A stretch of 64,000 nucleotides of DNA from Flavobacterium sp. GTDB lineage: Bacteria > Bacteroidota > Bacteroidia > Flavobacteriales > Flavobacteriaceae. The notes under the pieces are model-generated. The model made no database searches. It worked only from the letters and a program-made list of their open reading frames with translations, and was not told the origin of the DNA. This document shows, piece after piece, positions 43,614 to 52,797 of the stretch. Numbering within the stretch: position 1 is the stretch's first letter; every line of letters begins with the position of its first letter. Location: positions 90,720 through 154,719 of the forward strand of contig NZ_SEBR01000010.1 of the NCBI RefSeq assembly GCF_004295795.1. The letters run 5' to 3'. The translations under genes were made by a program, and so were the position numbers.

Positions 43614-44501
43614 ATGAAAGTATTCGTTACCGGAGCTTCGGGATTCGTTGGCTCCGCAGTTGTAAAAGACCTTTTGGAAAACGGACATCAAGTGCTTGGT
43701 TTGGCGCGCTCGGAAGAATCGGCCCAGGCTTTGGAAAAGGCCGGAGCCAAAGTGCACCGCGGCAATATCGAAGACCTTGAAAGCCTCAAGTCTGGCGTAT
43801 CTCAAGCCGATGCGGTGATCCACACGGCGTTCAACCACGATTTCAGCCGATACAAATTGAGTTGCGACGAAGACCGGCAAATTATCGCGGCTTTGGGCGA
43901 GGCGATCGGGAATTCGGGCAAACCTTTGGTCGTGACTTCCGGCGTCGGATTGTTGAGTTTGGGAAGGATCGTGACCGAGGACGACAGCGTCCCAAGTTCT
44001 GAGATCGTTCCAAGAGCCGCATCCGAAGAAGCTGCGATCGCGTTGCAACAAAAAGGTGTCAATTGCTATATTTTGCGCCTTCCGCCATCTACGCACGGCA
44101 TCGGAGATCACGGTTTTGTCGCGATGGTCGCCGATATGGCACGAAAGGCAGGCGAATCGGTTTACGTTGGCGACGGACAAAATCGCTGGCCGGCCGCTCA
44201 CCGTTTCGACGCGGCTTCGATGTACAGGCTTATCGTCGAAAAACAGCCGCAGCAAAAGATTTTCCACGCCGTTGCCGAACAAGGCGTCGCATTTGGGGAA
44301 ATCGCGAAAAGCATCGGGAAAGAACTCGATTTGCCCGTCGTGAGCCAAGACAAAGCCAGTGCCGAGGCACATTTTGGTTGGTTTCTACATTTCGCGTCCA
44401 TCGATTGTCCGGCTTCGAGCGAGAAAAGTTCCGCGACTTTGGGTTGGCAACCGAAACACATCGGTTTGCTTGACGACCTGAATTCCGGAGATTATTTCTG
44501 A
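43614..44501 (+). CDS. NAD-dependent epimerase/atypical SDR
   Basis: The product has 295 residues from ATG 43614 (MKVFVTGASGFVGSAV). The Rossmann motif TGASGFVG is followed by a sugar-epimerase/NmrA-like body. A Tyr/Lys pair of a classical SDR is not obvious, which fits the atypical group. It follows the Crp/Fnr gene on the same strand by 68 bp. Substrate unknown. Confidence 0.86.
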   Translation: MKVFVTGASGFVGSAVVKDLLENGHQVLGLARSEESAQALEKAGAKVHRGNIEDLESLKSGVSQADAVIHTAFNHDFSRYKLSCDEDRQIIAALGEAIGNSGKPLVVTSGVGLLSLGRIVTEDDSVPSSEIVPRAASEEAAIALQQKGVNCYILRLPPSTHGIGDHGFVAMVADMARKAGESVYVGDGQNRWPAAHRFDAASMYRLIVEKQPQQKIFHAVAEQGVAFGEIAKSIGKELDLPVVSQDKASAEAHFGWFLHFASIDCPASSEKSSATLGWQPKHIGLLDDLNSGDYF

Positions 44502-44515
44502 TTTGACCAAAACCC

Positions 44516-44549
44516 CAAAAACCTCGCTTGACCGGCGAGGTTTTTTTTT
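44516..44549. terminator. Bidirectional terminator
   Basis: The stem AACCTCGC / GCGAGGTT has an A-run on one side and a T-run on the other. It lies between convergent genes. Confidence 0.85.
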
Positions 44550-44558
44550 GCAAATATG

Positions 44559-45158
44559 TCAGGTTTGTTTGTTGAGCCAGCCGTTTATGAGCCAAATCGA
44601 CGAAATGACGTCTTTGGGAATCGAGAAATCGTCATAGGTAGGATTTTCAGATTGCAGCAGAAAATTCGAGAAAGGATTTTCAGGATCGCGGCGGATGTAC
44701 TTGAGATATTTGCGTCCGTCCTCGCACACGATTCCGTAAATCTGTCCGTATTCAAGGTGTTGTCGCCAGTTCGCGATATTGGTTCCGAACAGAATGCTTC
44801 CGCTCTTGATCTTGCTTTCCATGCTGTCGGAATACGTTCGGAACGCGGTGCATCCGGCGAACTCGGGAATGTCCATGAAATAATCGGGACGCAGCGACTG
44901 GATTTTTTCCGAGACAAGATTGTCATCTGCGAATTCGGAATTGAAATACGGAACCAGCGTTTTTTTTTCTTCGGTTTCTGTCACTTCATCCAATAGTTGT
45001 CGCAGCATGACTTGTCGGCTTTCGGGAATGATCGAACCTTTTTCATATTTCACGATCGACTCGCGCGTGATGCCGATTCTTTGGGCGAATTCAGCTTGGG
45101 TTTCCTTGAGTTTTTTGCGGATGAATTTTACGTCTTCGGCGGAAATGTCTTGTTGCAT
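44559..45158 (-). CDS. S24 LexA/CI-like repressor with HTH
   Basis: The product has 199 residues from MQQDISAED (45158). An XRE helix-turn-helix (RKKLKETQAEFAQRIGITRESIVKYEKG) is fused to a peptidase S24-like domain with the Ser motif SDSMESKIKSG and a downstream Lys (RKYLKY), the pair used for self-cleavage in LexA and CI. It is divergent from an XRE gene across a 149-bp gap. A stress-responsive or prophage-derived switch is plausible, but no prophage genes are near. Confidence 0.82.
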   Translation of the reverse strand: MQQDISAEDVKFIRKKLKETQAEFAQRIGITRESIVKYEKGSIIPESRQVMLRQLLDEVTETEEKKTLVPYFNSEFADDNLVSEKIQSLRPDYFMDIPEFAGCTAFRTYSDSMESKIKSGSILFGTNIANWRQHLEYGQIYGIVCEDGRKYLKYIRRDPENPFSNFLLQSENPTYDDFSIPKDVISSIWLINGWLNKQT

Positions 45159-45307
45159 GGCGGAAATAAATTTATTAACAAATATTCTTTTTTTGTGAAT
45201 TATCAATCATTACTTAGTACATTCGCTGTAACGATTATCGCGAAGATAGCCATTTGGCCTGTATCTTTCCTCACTGCAATCACCTCATTTTTACACAACT
45301 TAATCGA

Positions 45308-45754
45308 ATGTACATGCAAGGGCATGAGCGACATATCGGGCGCAATATCAGTCGTATACGCGAACTTCTCGGCATCAAGCAGGAAACATTGGCTTTGTCT
45401 GTGGGATTGAGCCAGCAGTCGGTTTCCGTAATCGAGAAAAATGCTTTCGTAGACGATGAAAAAGTGTTGCTGTTCGCAGATGCGCTGCAAGTGAGCCCGA
45501 ACGTGCTGAAGAATTTCGACGAAAGAAAGCTGCTCGACTATTTCGACAAACTAGGAAATCTGTCTGTAGAAAATTCGATTCCGATAGCGCAAAACGAGCT
45601 TTTTCATCGCCTGCTGGAAGCTTTCGAGGCAAACAATAGGCTGCACGACGAGAAATATTCTTTGTATGAGCGTTTGTTGGAAACGGAAAAGGAAAAAATC
45701 CGCTACTTGGAAACCATCGCCAATTTGCGAGGCCAAAACAGTAAAAGTGCATAG
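45308..45754 (+). CDS. XRE-family regulator with C-terminal coiled coil (copy 2)
   Basis: The product has 148 residues from ATG 45308 (MYMQGHERHIG; a second ATG two codons on). The helix-turn-helix (NISRIRELLGIKQETLALSVGLSQQSVSVIE) and the Leu/Glu coiled coil (RLHDEKYSLYERLLETEKEKI) match the layout of copies 1 and 3, more diverged than those two from each other. It is divergent from the S24 repressor. Function is inferred from the HTH only. Confidence 0.82.
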   Translation: MYMQGHERHIGRNISRIRELLGIKQETLALSVGLSQQSVSVIEKNAFVDDEKVLLFADALQVSPNVLKNFDERKLLDYFDKLGNLSVENSIPIAQNELFHRLLEAFEANNRLHDEKYSLYERLLETEKEKIRYLETIANLRGQNSKSA

Positions 45755-45836
45755 AAGCCGCAAAACGTTTTGTTAAGATTTCGCTTTTGATTGTTTTGTG
45801 TTCTTCCGCAACCTAACTTTAAGAAAAAACAGTGTC

Positions 45837-46493
45837 ATGGGCTTGAAAGTAATCATTACCGGAGCGACGGGAATGGTCGGGGAAGGCGTACTTCTGGAAT
45901 GTCTTCGCAACGAGAAAGTGTCGCAAATCACGATCGTAAACCGCAAAAAATATGAGTTGCAACATCCGAAATTACAGCAATTGGTCGTATCCGATTTTTC
46001 AAAACTATCAGAATCTTCAACCCAAATCGAAGGCTTCGACGCGTGCTTTTTCTGCGCCGGCGTAAGTTCGATTGGAATGTCCGAAGAAAAATACACCAAA
46101 GTCACTTATGATCTGACGCTCGATTTTGCGAAGGCATTTATCGCGGCAAACCCGAATTCGGTATTCACCTACGTCTCGGGAAGCCACACTGACAGTACCG
46201 AAAACGGCAAGATCATGTGGGCGCGCGTCAAGGGAAAAACCGAGAATGACCTCATGCGCATGCCGTTCCGAGCCGTTTTCAATTTCCGTCCCGGCGTGAT
46301 GCTTCCCACGAAAGGCCAGAAAAACTGGAAAACGGTTTACAAATGGATCGGAAATGCCATGCACTTTTTCGCTCCGAAACAGGTTTTGGGAATCGATGAA
46401 GTCGGGAAAGCGATGATAAATGCAACGCTCGGCGGCTTCCAAAAACACGTGCTCGAAGTGCCTGATATTAGGATTTTGGCCAATTCGCGCTGA
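45837..46493 (+). CDS. NAD(P)-binding Rossmann-fold protein
   Basis: The product has 218 residues from ATG 45837. The start MGLKVIITGATGMVGEGVL is a TGxTGxxG Rossmann motif of the atypical SDR/NmrA type, akin to HTATIP2-like proteins. The SYVSGSHTDST-like region lies where the family has a nucleotide-proximal Ser. Substrate unknown. The track start 13 codons upstream is less likely. Confidence 0.82.
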   Translation: MGLKVIITGATGMVGEGVLLECLRNEKVSQITIVNRKKYELQHPKLQQLVVSDFSKLSESSTQIEGFDACFFCAGVSSIGMSEEKYTKVTYDLTLDFAKAFIAANPNSVFTYVSGSHTDSTENGKIMWARVKGKTENDLMRMPFRAVFNFRPGVMLPTKGQKNWKTVYKWIGNAMHFFAPKQVLGIDEVGKAMINATLGGFQKHVLEVPDIRILANSR

Positions 46494-46517
46494 ATTCCCA
46501 TCGGATTTTGAAATCGG

Positions 46518-49025
46518 CTAGAAGAAAACCCTCAGAAACGCGCTGAAAGTTCGGCCAAGAGACGAAATGTTAACTTGTTGGATCGTCGCGTCGACTTGGT
46601 TGATGCGATAACTTCGGTTGATTTCGGTGGTTCGGTCGAAAATATTCTGTACCGATGCGCCGATTTTCACTTTGATTTTGGACGAAAGCTGGCGGCTGAA
46701 ACTTCCTGAGAAGTTCGTCTGCAAATAATCGTCGAGTTGGCGTGCATTCGGCTTTGCGTACGCGATCGCGAGGTTTTGGTTCGCATCGAAAATCGGGATT
46801 GGAGATGTTGTTCCCGTGTAGTATTTTCCCGAAAGCCAATTGGCGCCAAGCGCAAACTGCCATTTCAGATCGTCATAAACCGCTCCGAATCGAAGCGCGT
46901 TCGGAATGCTGTAAATGTTGGGAAATTCGGTAGGTGTGAACGAATCGAAGTGATACTGATTTCTGTTGAACTGATAGTTTAGCCAGGCCGTGACGTTCGT
47001 CCATTGCTTTTGGGCGAGAAATTCGATTCCGTACACGCGATATTCGCCAACGGCGTCGGCAAACTCGAACTGGTTCTGGAAACCTTGGCTGCGACTCGTG
47101 ATATGGCGCACTTTCTTGTAAAAAGGTTCGGCAGAAAGCAACCAGCGATTTTTTTTGTACGACACTAGAAACGAGGTTTGCGTGGACGTGATCAGCGGCG
47201 TTTCGAGATTGTCGGCGACCGTCCACCGCTTTTTTTCGAGTCCGAAGAAATCCTGCTGCAAGTCTACGGTTTGTTGCACGCTCTGGCTTTTGAGTTCGCC
47301 CTGAAGCGAGAATTGCAGGTTTTTGTTCACGTCAAAAGTCGTGACGATTCTGGGTTCGGTCCTGAATCTGTCCAATGTCTGAAAATAATTCTGACGGATT
47401 CCGCCAAAAAAGAACCACTTTCTCCACTGGAATTCCGCTTGCAGAAACAAAGTGTGAGCTAGCAAAAATCGGCTTTCTTCCTCTTTCATGCCCAAATTGT
47501 CGGCGTTGTGGTCAACGACACTTGTTTCAGACAAATGATAACCTGACTTAAAAATGAGATTTTCGCTCGCCCGAAAAGTATGGCGCGCGGTAAGACCTTT
47601 CTCGACGATCACGTTTTCCTGCCTTAAATTGCGTCCGTTATTGCCGATCGATCTGTCGTCTGAATCCACTCTGTAACGTGTTCCGAAAACAGACAGACTG
47701 CTGTGATGGCGCGCATTCCAATCGGTTCGAAAAACGGCATTCGCGGCCAAAGATTGCTGTTTTAGCTCGCTTTCGTCGTTGCGGATCGTGTCCGAAGAAA
47801 GACTTTGGTACAACTCAAGTTCGTTCTCGATGAAAATTGCGTTCACCTGAAGCTCTGATCGCTCGCCAAATTTCTGTCGGAATTGTCCCGTGAAATCATA
47901 GAAATAGAATTTTTCTCCGCTTCTGTAATCGACTTGTTCGTCCAGGAAAAGGTTGGTGACTTTGGTGTTCTGGAAAATCCTTTTTGAGTAGCTGTTGTAC
48001 GTTGGCGTGTTGTAAAAATCTGTTGTCGAACGGCGTCCGCTGAACTGGAAACTCGTTTTGTCGGACGTTTTGAAAGCCGTGTTGAAATCAAAATTGAGCA
48101 TATTCACGCCAATCGAATTCTCGTAATAACTGCCGGTTTCAGGCAAAGTCTCGATCAGGACCGTTCCCGAAACCGCATCGCCATATTGGGCCGGCGTCGC
48201 GTTTTTGTAAACCGTTATCGAGTGCGACAAATTTGGGTTCAAGGCCGAAACGAGTCCGAAGAAATGTCCGGTCTGGAACAATCTGATGCCGTTCCAAAAA
48301 AACAGGTTCTGGTCGTGTGTTCCGCCGCGAATCGACAAGTTCGAGATCGTCTCGTCGAAACTTACCGCGCCCGGAAGTTGCTGCATAGTCTGGAAAACGT
48401 CAGGTTCGGTCAATCCGGGAAGCAAACCTGTACTTTTGGATTGTATGTTGAAACTGCCATTCTTGAGTTGCCTTATGCCGCGCGTGAGCAAATGCGAAAT
48501 GGTCACTTCCTCAAGGATTTCGCGTTTCATGTCGAGCGCGATTATCGGCGGCGTTTTTTGGCCTTGCATCTGGAATTCGCGGGTTTCGTATCCGATGAAA
48601 GAAATCGTGAAAACAGCAATCGTGTTCGCGCAGAATTTTCCGTTTTCATCTGTTTGTGCCGACATTTTACCGGAAGTCACCGACGCGAACGGCAAAGGCA
48701 TTTTGGTTTCGGAATCGATTACGGTCACGCAAAAAACAAGTTCGGCCGATTCTTTGCGAATCACGACATAATCTTCGGACACGAACTCACAGACGAGATT
48801 CGTTGCTTTCTCGATTTCCGCTACTTTTTCTTTGAGATCTCCATCCGATTTCGGAACCAATGAAACGCCCGAAATGTCTTCATCAATGAATCCGAAATGG
48901 ACTTTATGTGTGGTTTCGAGTTGTTTCAGATACTTGCGCAATGGGATTTTGCCGACCGGTTTTTGAGCGAGAAGCCCGCATCCGAACAGCAAAACCAAAA
49001 CACGAAACCCAATTTTGAAACCCAA
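46518..49025 (-). CDS. TonB-dependent outer-membrane receptor with STN domain
   Basis: The product has 835 residues with a signal peptide (LVLLFGCGLLAQ). An STN signalling domain (about residues 27-90) comes first, then a CarboxypepD_reg-like domain (ESKMPLPFASVTSGKMSAQTDENGKF), a plug with the RGGTHDQN stretch and a 22-strand barrel ending in Phe (FSAFLRVFF). The STN marks a transducer that talks to the adjacent FecR. The ligand is unknown. Confidence 0.9.
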   Translation of the reverse strand: MGFKIGFRVLVLLFGCGLLAQKPVGKIPLRKYLKQLETTHKVHFGFIDEDISGVSLVPKSDGDLKEKVAEIEKATNLVCEFVSEDYVVIRKESAELVFCVTVIDSETKMPLPFASVTSGKMSAQTDENGKFCANTIAVFTISFIGYETREFQMQGQKTPPIIALDMKREILEEVTISHLLTRGIRQLKNGSFNIQSKSTGLLPGLTEPDVFQTMQQLPGAVSFDETISNLSIRGGTHDQNLFFWNGIRLFQTGHFFGLVSALNPNLSHSITVYKNATPAQYGDAVSGTVLIETLPETGSYYENSIGVNMLNFDFNTAFKTSDKTSFQFSGRRSTTDFYNTPTYNSYSKRIFQNTKVTNLFLDEQVDYRSGEKFYFYDFTGQFRQKFGERSELQVNAIFIENELELYQSLSSDTIRNDESELKQQSLAANAVFRTDWNARHHSSLSVFGTRYRVDSDDRSIGNNGRNLRQENVIVEKGLTARHTFRASENLIFKSGYHLSETSVVDHNADNLGMKEEESRFLLAHTLFLQAEFQWRKWFFFGGIRQNYFQTLDRFRTEPRIVTTFDVNKNLQFSLQGELKSQSVQQTVDLQQDFFGLEKKRWTVADNLETPLITSTQTSFLVSYKKNRWLLSAEPFYKKVRHITSRSQGFQNQFEFADAVGEYRVYGIEFLAQKQWTNVTAWLNYQFNRNQYHFDSFTPTEFPNIYSIPNALRFGAVYDDLKWQFALGANWLSGKYYTGTTSPIPIFDANQNLAIAYAKPNARQLDDYLQTNFSGSFSRQLSSKIKVKIGASVQNIFDRTTEINRSYRINQVDATIQQVNISSLGRTFSAFLRVFF

Positions 49026-49925
49026 TTATTGCATTTTTAGCGTGTATTTTCCTTTTTCGGTCTCGACGCGTTTGACTTTGAAAGCACTTTCGACGATCTG
49101 TAATGCCGTTTCAAGATTGTCTGCCGGCAAAACGCCCGTGAACGTTTGTTCGATGTGCAGTTTCGAGTCGATCCTGATGTTGTAGACGCGTTGCAATTCG
49201 GCCGTCATCTCGTGCAAAGATGCGCTATTGAAACTGATTTTTCGGTTCATCCAATTGGGTTCGGCCTCAGAAACTTGCGATTCGATCCATTCGCCGTTGG
49301 CAATCACGAGCGATTCGCCTTTGGTCAAAATTACGTTTTTGCCGAGCTGGTCGACAGAAACCTTGCCTTCGAAACACGCGACTTCCATTTTGCCGTCTCG
49401 CGATTTCACGTTGAATTGCGTTCCCAAGACCGATACGATTCCAGTAGGTGTGTAAACCGAGAATTTCTCGCCTTTCGCGACCCGAAACCAAGCTTCGCCT
49501 TCCAGGTTGAGGTTGCGGTTGTGTTCCCAACTGAATTTCCTGAAGTTCAGCGATGCGTCCGAATTTAATGTCACTAGAGAGCCGTCGGGCAAAGTGATGT
49601 TCTGGAATTGGGCGTAACCGGTGCGAAATTGTGCCGACTGCGCGAACGTGAGCCAGTATCCGACGCCAAGCAAAAGCACGATCGAAGCCGCGGCCGAAAC
49701 CCAGATCATCGTCTGTCTGAACGAGATGACTTTGGGAGCGATTTTTTCTGCCGATACGATTGTGTGCAACATTTCGGGCTTTTCGTCCAAAGGCGTTTCG
49801 AGAGCTTCGGTAAACAATTTTATCTTTTCGTACAGATCGAAATCGGGCGATTTTTTCATTTCGGCAATTTCGGTTTCGCTCAAATTCCCATCGAGAAAGT
49901 GGGCGAGGTGATTTTCTTTTTTCAT
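49026..49925 (-). CDS. FecR-type anti-sigma regulator
   Basis: The product has 299 residues. A cytoplasmic N-terminal ~90 residues is followed by one membrane segment (VSAAASIVLLLGVGYWLTFA), then periplasmic FecR repeats (GSLVTLNSDASLNFRKF, VLGTQFNVKS) and a C-terminal STN-like DUF4974 segment. It abuts the receptor gene with no gap and lies 6 bp after the sigma gene. It would pass the receptor signal to the sigma factor. Confidence 0.92.
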   Translation of the reverse strand: MKKENHLAHFLDGNLSETEIAEMKKSPDFDLYEKIKLFTEALETPLDEKPEMLHTIVSAEKIAPKVISFRQTMIWVSAAASIVLLLGVGYWLTFAQSAQFRTGYAQFQNITLPDGSLVTLNSDASLNFRKFSWEHNRNLNLEGEAWFRVAKGEKFSVYTPTGIVSVLGTQFNVKSRDGKMEVACFEGKVSVDQLGKNVILTKGESLVIANGEWIESQVSEAEPNWMNRKISFNSASLHEMTAELQRVYNIRIDSKLHIEQTFTGVLPADNLETALQIVESAFKVKRVETEKGKYTLKMQ

Positions 49926-49931
49926 GGCAAA

Positions 49932-50447
49932 TTATCTGAGATATTCGACTTGTTGTTTGAGCGACTGCATGGCCTGATGGATGCGTTTTTCGACGGCTTT
50001 GACCGATATTCCAAGGCGCTCGGCAATTTCGGCATACTTGAGTTTGTCGATCCGATGCATCAAAAACGCGACCCTTTGGGTTTCGTTCAGATTTTCTATC
50101 GCCGACAATAATTTCGTTTTGAATTGGTCTTCTTCCATAAGGAATTCCGGATTTTCGTTCGTTCCGATGGGAATCACTTTCGACTTTGCGTATCTCAAAA
50201 CCACTTTTTCGTGCGCGATTGCCTTGAGCGACTTCTTGAAAGCGACCGTGTACAAATACGATTTGGCTTTCTCGAATGGGATTTTCTCGCAGTTCTGCCA
50301 CAATTTTATGAAGGCTTCCTGTGCGACGTCGTTGGCTTGTTCCTCGCTTCCGAATTTGTAGTACAAAAAATTCCGAAGGTGTTTTTCCTGGCTTTTAAAG
50401 AATCGTGCGAACACATTTGGCTCGCATGTCTCGCATGTTTCGGACAT
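49932..50447 (-). CDS. ECF sigma factor (FecI-like)
   Basis: The product has 171 residues. Region 2 (FLYYKFGSEEQANDVAQEAFIKLW) and region 4 (HRIDKLKYAEIAERLGISVKAVEKRIHQAMQSL) of a group IV sigma factor are complete. It is the first gene of the sigma/FecR/receptor unit, all on the minus strand, and would drive that unit when the receptor is occupied. Confidence 0.92.
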   Translation of the reverse strand: MSETCETCEPNVFARFFKSQEKHLRNFLYYKFGSEEQANDVAQEAFIKLWQNCEKIPFEKAKSYLYTVAFKKSLKAIAHEKVVLRYAKSKVIPIGTNENPEFLMEEDQFKTKLLSAIENLNETQRVAFLMHRIDKLKYAEIAERLGISVKAVEKRIHQAMQSLKQQVEYLR

Positions 50448-50485
50448 ATTTTTTCGTTTGTTCTTAGCTAACCCCGACAGTCGGG

Positions 50486-50531
50486 AAAACCCTACCGAGA
50501 AAAAAAATAAAAATTCTTGGTAGGGTTTTTC
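50486..50531. promoter_or_regulatory. Hairpin in the divergent gap upstream of the ECF sigma gene
   Basis: AAAACCCTACC pairs with GGTAGGGTTTT around an A-rich loop, with outer CCCGAC and GTCGGG nearby. It lies between two divergently transcribed genes, so it does not end a known transcript on either strand. It may be an operator or RNA leader. Confidence 0.5.
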
Positions 50532-50644
50532 TTTTCGTCGGGATTCTATTGTCGGAATCCAAAAATACGGCTTATGCCCAAAACGGAAGGTCTGCAGCTT
50601 TCCGGAAATTCAAACTAAAATCGTAAAACCTAAATTTTGACACC

Positions 50645-51100
50645 ATGAAAAAGTTCCTTTTACCAGCCTTGTTCGCAACACTTTCGCTATTCACCGTTTC
50701 TTGCAGCAGCGACGACGACGGACCGCGCCCAAATCAAGATCCGACGCCCGCAGTCACGGTCGTAACACAAGGAAATTGGTCGATCACTAATTTCGTCGAC
50801 AACGGCGTCGACAAAACCGCCGATTTTACAGGCTACACATTTACGTTCAACAACGACAATGTGATTGCCGTGAACGGGAACGGGGAAACGATTTCCGGAA
50901 CGTGGTCAATTGTTTCAGATGACGATTTCGACACGCCCGAAGATTCGAACCTCGACTTCAATATTTTCTTCCAAACCCCGACGGCTTTCCGCGTGCTGAA
51001 CGAAGATTGGGACATCGCAACTTACACAGCTACGCGCATCGAGCTTCAGGATCTTGACGACGACGGCCCATCCGATTATTTGGTTTTCGAAAGAAACTAA
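50645..51100 (+). CDS. Predicted lipoprotein, unknown function
   Basis: The product has 151 residues with a signal ending in LFTVSC followed by SSDDDG. The mature part (GNWSITNFVDNGVDKTADFTGYTFTFNNDN) recalls lipocalin-like lipoproteins of Bacteroidota with paired Asn/Asp-rich strands. A terminator follows. It is divergent from the sigma gene and may be a target of it, which is inference only. Confidence 0.75.
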   Translation: MKKFLLPALFATLSLFTVSCSSDDDGPRPNQDPTPAVTVVTQGNWSITNFVDNGVDKTADFTGYTFTFNNDNVIAVNGNGETISGTWSIVSDDDFDTPEDSNLDFNIFFQTPTAFRVLNEDWDIATYTATRIELQDLDDDGPSDYLVFERN

Positions 51101-51120
51101 GTTCGAAACACTCCAAAAAA

Positions 51121-51152
51121 AAATCCCTCAGCGTTTGTTGAGGGATTTTTTT
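51121..51152. terminator. Terminator between lipoprotein gene and rpe
   Basis: The stem AAATCCCTCA / TGAGGGATTT has a T-tract on the + strand and an A-run upstream. The convergent genes can share it. Confidence 0.85.
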
Positions 51153-51154
51153 AT

Positions 51155-51814
51155 TTAGGCCAAAAGTTGTTTGAGATCGCTTATCGTTTGCGTAGGATTT
51201 TCGGCCCGGAAGACAAAATTTCCGGCTACCAGAACATCGGCTCCGGCTTCCACGAGCGACATGGCGTTTTTGTCGTTCACGCCTCCGTCGATTTCAATCA
51301 GCGTCGACGCGCCGGCTTCTGTAATCATTTGTTTGAGCTGACGGATTTTGGCGTAAGTGTGGCCGATAAACGATTGTCCGCCAAATCCGGGATTCACGCT
51401 CATCATGCAAACCAGATCGACGTCCTGTATCACATCTTCCAAAACCCGAACCGAAGTCGCCGGATTCAACGCGACTCCAGCCTTCATTCCCTCGGCCTTT
51501 ATCGCCTGAAGCGTGCGGTGCAAATGCGTGCAGGCTTCGTAGTGAACAGTCAGGTTATTTGCGCCCAAATCGGCGAAAGTATTGATATAACGATCCGGAT
51601 CGACAATCATCAAATGCACGTCAAGCGGTTTTTTGGTGTGTTTTGCGATGGCTTCCAAAACCGGCATTCCAAACGAAATATTCGGCACGAAAACGCCGTC
51701 CATGATGTCGATATGGAACCAATCCGCTTGGGATGCGTTGATCATTTCGATTTCTTTTTGCAGGTTGGCGAAGTCAGCGGCTAGCACTGATGGTGCTATT
51801 ATTGTGTTTTTCAT
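51155..51814 (-). CDS. rpe: Ribulose-phosphate 3-epimerase
   Basis: Interconverts ribulose-5-phosphate and xylulose-5-phosphate in the pentose phosphate pathway. The TIM-barrel motifs SVLAADFANLQKE, HIDIMDGVFVPNISFG, HLMI and MSVNPGFGGQSFI are intact, with metal ligands in HIDIMD. At 219 residues it is the usual length. It is isolated on the minus strand beside a long repeat region. Confidence 0.95.
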   Translation of the reverse strand: MKNTIIAPSVLAADFANLQKEIEMINASQADWFHIDIMDGVFVPNISFGMPVLEAIAKHTKKPLDVHLMIVDPDRYINTFADLGANNLTVHYEACTHLHRTLQAIKAEGMKAGVALNPATSVRVLEDVIQDVDLVCMMSVNPGFGGQSFIGHTYAKIRQLKQMITEAGASTLIEIDGGVNDKNAMSLVEAGADVLVAGNFVFRAENPTQTISDLKQLLA

Positions 51815-51839
51815 TTTGTTTTAGTGGTTGTTTTTGTAA

Positions 51840-52083
51840 AGGTACGGGGATTTTTTTGAAGCTGGTTCCGGCTTCCTGGCACTAGCTTTCTTTAAAAAAC
51901 CAGTTTTTCTAAAGGCTGCAACGAGCTTCCTTCGGTCGCTGTCGCAACCTAAGAAAAATTTGGTTTTTTCTGCAAAAGGCTAGTTTGCCCGCATCCGGGC
52001 TATGGATTGTCGTAAGACGATCCTTTTTTCTTTTAAGAAATTCTTTTTTTTCGGAAACTTCTTTTTCCTCTCGAGACGTGATA
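51840..52083. other. Gene-free hairpin-rich lead-in to repeat copy A
   Basis: Several short stems lie in this stretch, including GCCCG/CGGGC (about 51979) and GGATTGTC/GACGATCC (about 52003). No gene is seen here. Whether this belongs to repeat copy A or is a separate element cannot be told from the other copies, which do not extend this far with clear matching. Confidence 0.5.
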
Positions 52084-52430
52084 AAAATAAGCTTCGCTTA
52101 TTTTAGGTTTTTCGGCAGCTGCGCTGCCGCAGGCTTCGATTTTCTTTCGTCGCCTGTCCGGCGGGGAGTTCTTTTGTCTGGCAACAAAAGAACCAAAAAT
52201 GCCCAGCGGCAGACCGTTTGTGGCGACCTGACAGCCTTGAAAATTCGGAAATAAAAAAAACTCGCGGAGAATGCTTTTTAACCGGAAACTCTTATTGGCT
52301 CAGACAGTTTTTCATTTCACGAATTTTCAAGACGTCAGGTGCCCGCCAAAACGCTAATGCCGCAACTAATCGGAAAGTGTCTATTGACATTTTTCCTCCG
52401 CTGCCGCTTTGGAAAAATGTGTCTCCGAAA
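52084..52430 (+). repeat. Multi-hairpin repeat element, copy A
   Basis: Five stems can be seen in order: P0 AAAATAAGC/GCTTATTTT, P1 CGGCAGC/GCTGCCG, P2 GTTCTTTTGT/ACAAAAGAAC (52168-52193), a long P3 CCTGACAGCCTTGAAAATTC with its partner at 52316-52339, and P4 CATTTTTCC/GGAAAAATG (52388-52419). The same order appears in copies B and C with different bases but kept pairing. No convincing protein is encoded. Homology fades around 52430; 52431-52556 holds nothing else that I recognise. Confidence 0.75.
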
Positions 52431-52556
52431 CACCTTTTTTCCAATCACCAATATCATTTCCATAACGTCGTCGTCGGAAACTTCTGGCTTCGAAAACCCG
52501 CGTTCCAGAACGTCAGAAAACCTTTCGAAAGTCCGTTGGAAGCCACATTTTCCTAG

Positions 52557-52650
52557 GACCTAACAAATCTTGGAGATTTGTTAGGTCTGGCCGAAGTTCG
52601 GGGAAAAAACCGAGAGTTGGTTACAGATTTTCTGTAGAAAATGTTAAATG
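52557..52650. repeat. Short hairpin plus half of the TACAG...CTGTA element
   Basis: A 14-bp stem (52557-52587) GACCTAACAAATCT/AGATTTGTTAGGTC looks like a common Bacteroidota REP-type palindrome. At 52621-52650 comes TTACAGATTTTCTGTAG, A-run, TGTTAAATG, one arm of the element at 16.2 and 37.6 kb. Both sit between repeat copies A and B. Confidence 0.7.
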
Positions 52651-52797
52651 TATTCAGGCCGAATAGTTGTTTTGTGCTGAAGTAAAATCCAAGATTCCCA
52701 ATCAAAGCCAACCGATTGTTCCGTCAAAGACACACCCGTTTTTCGCTACGGAGACAAACGAGAGGTTCTCGAAACCGAAACTTTCCTGCAGAGACAA

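Noticed and set aside
48186-48863. 225-residue + strand ORF
   Set aside because: Shadow of the TonB receptor gene.
52339-52563. ORFs sharing a PAKTLMPxLIGKCLL-like peptide in copies A and D
   Set aside because: The similarity follows from the repeat's DNA; frames break differently in copies B and C.
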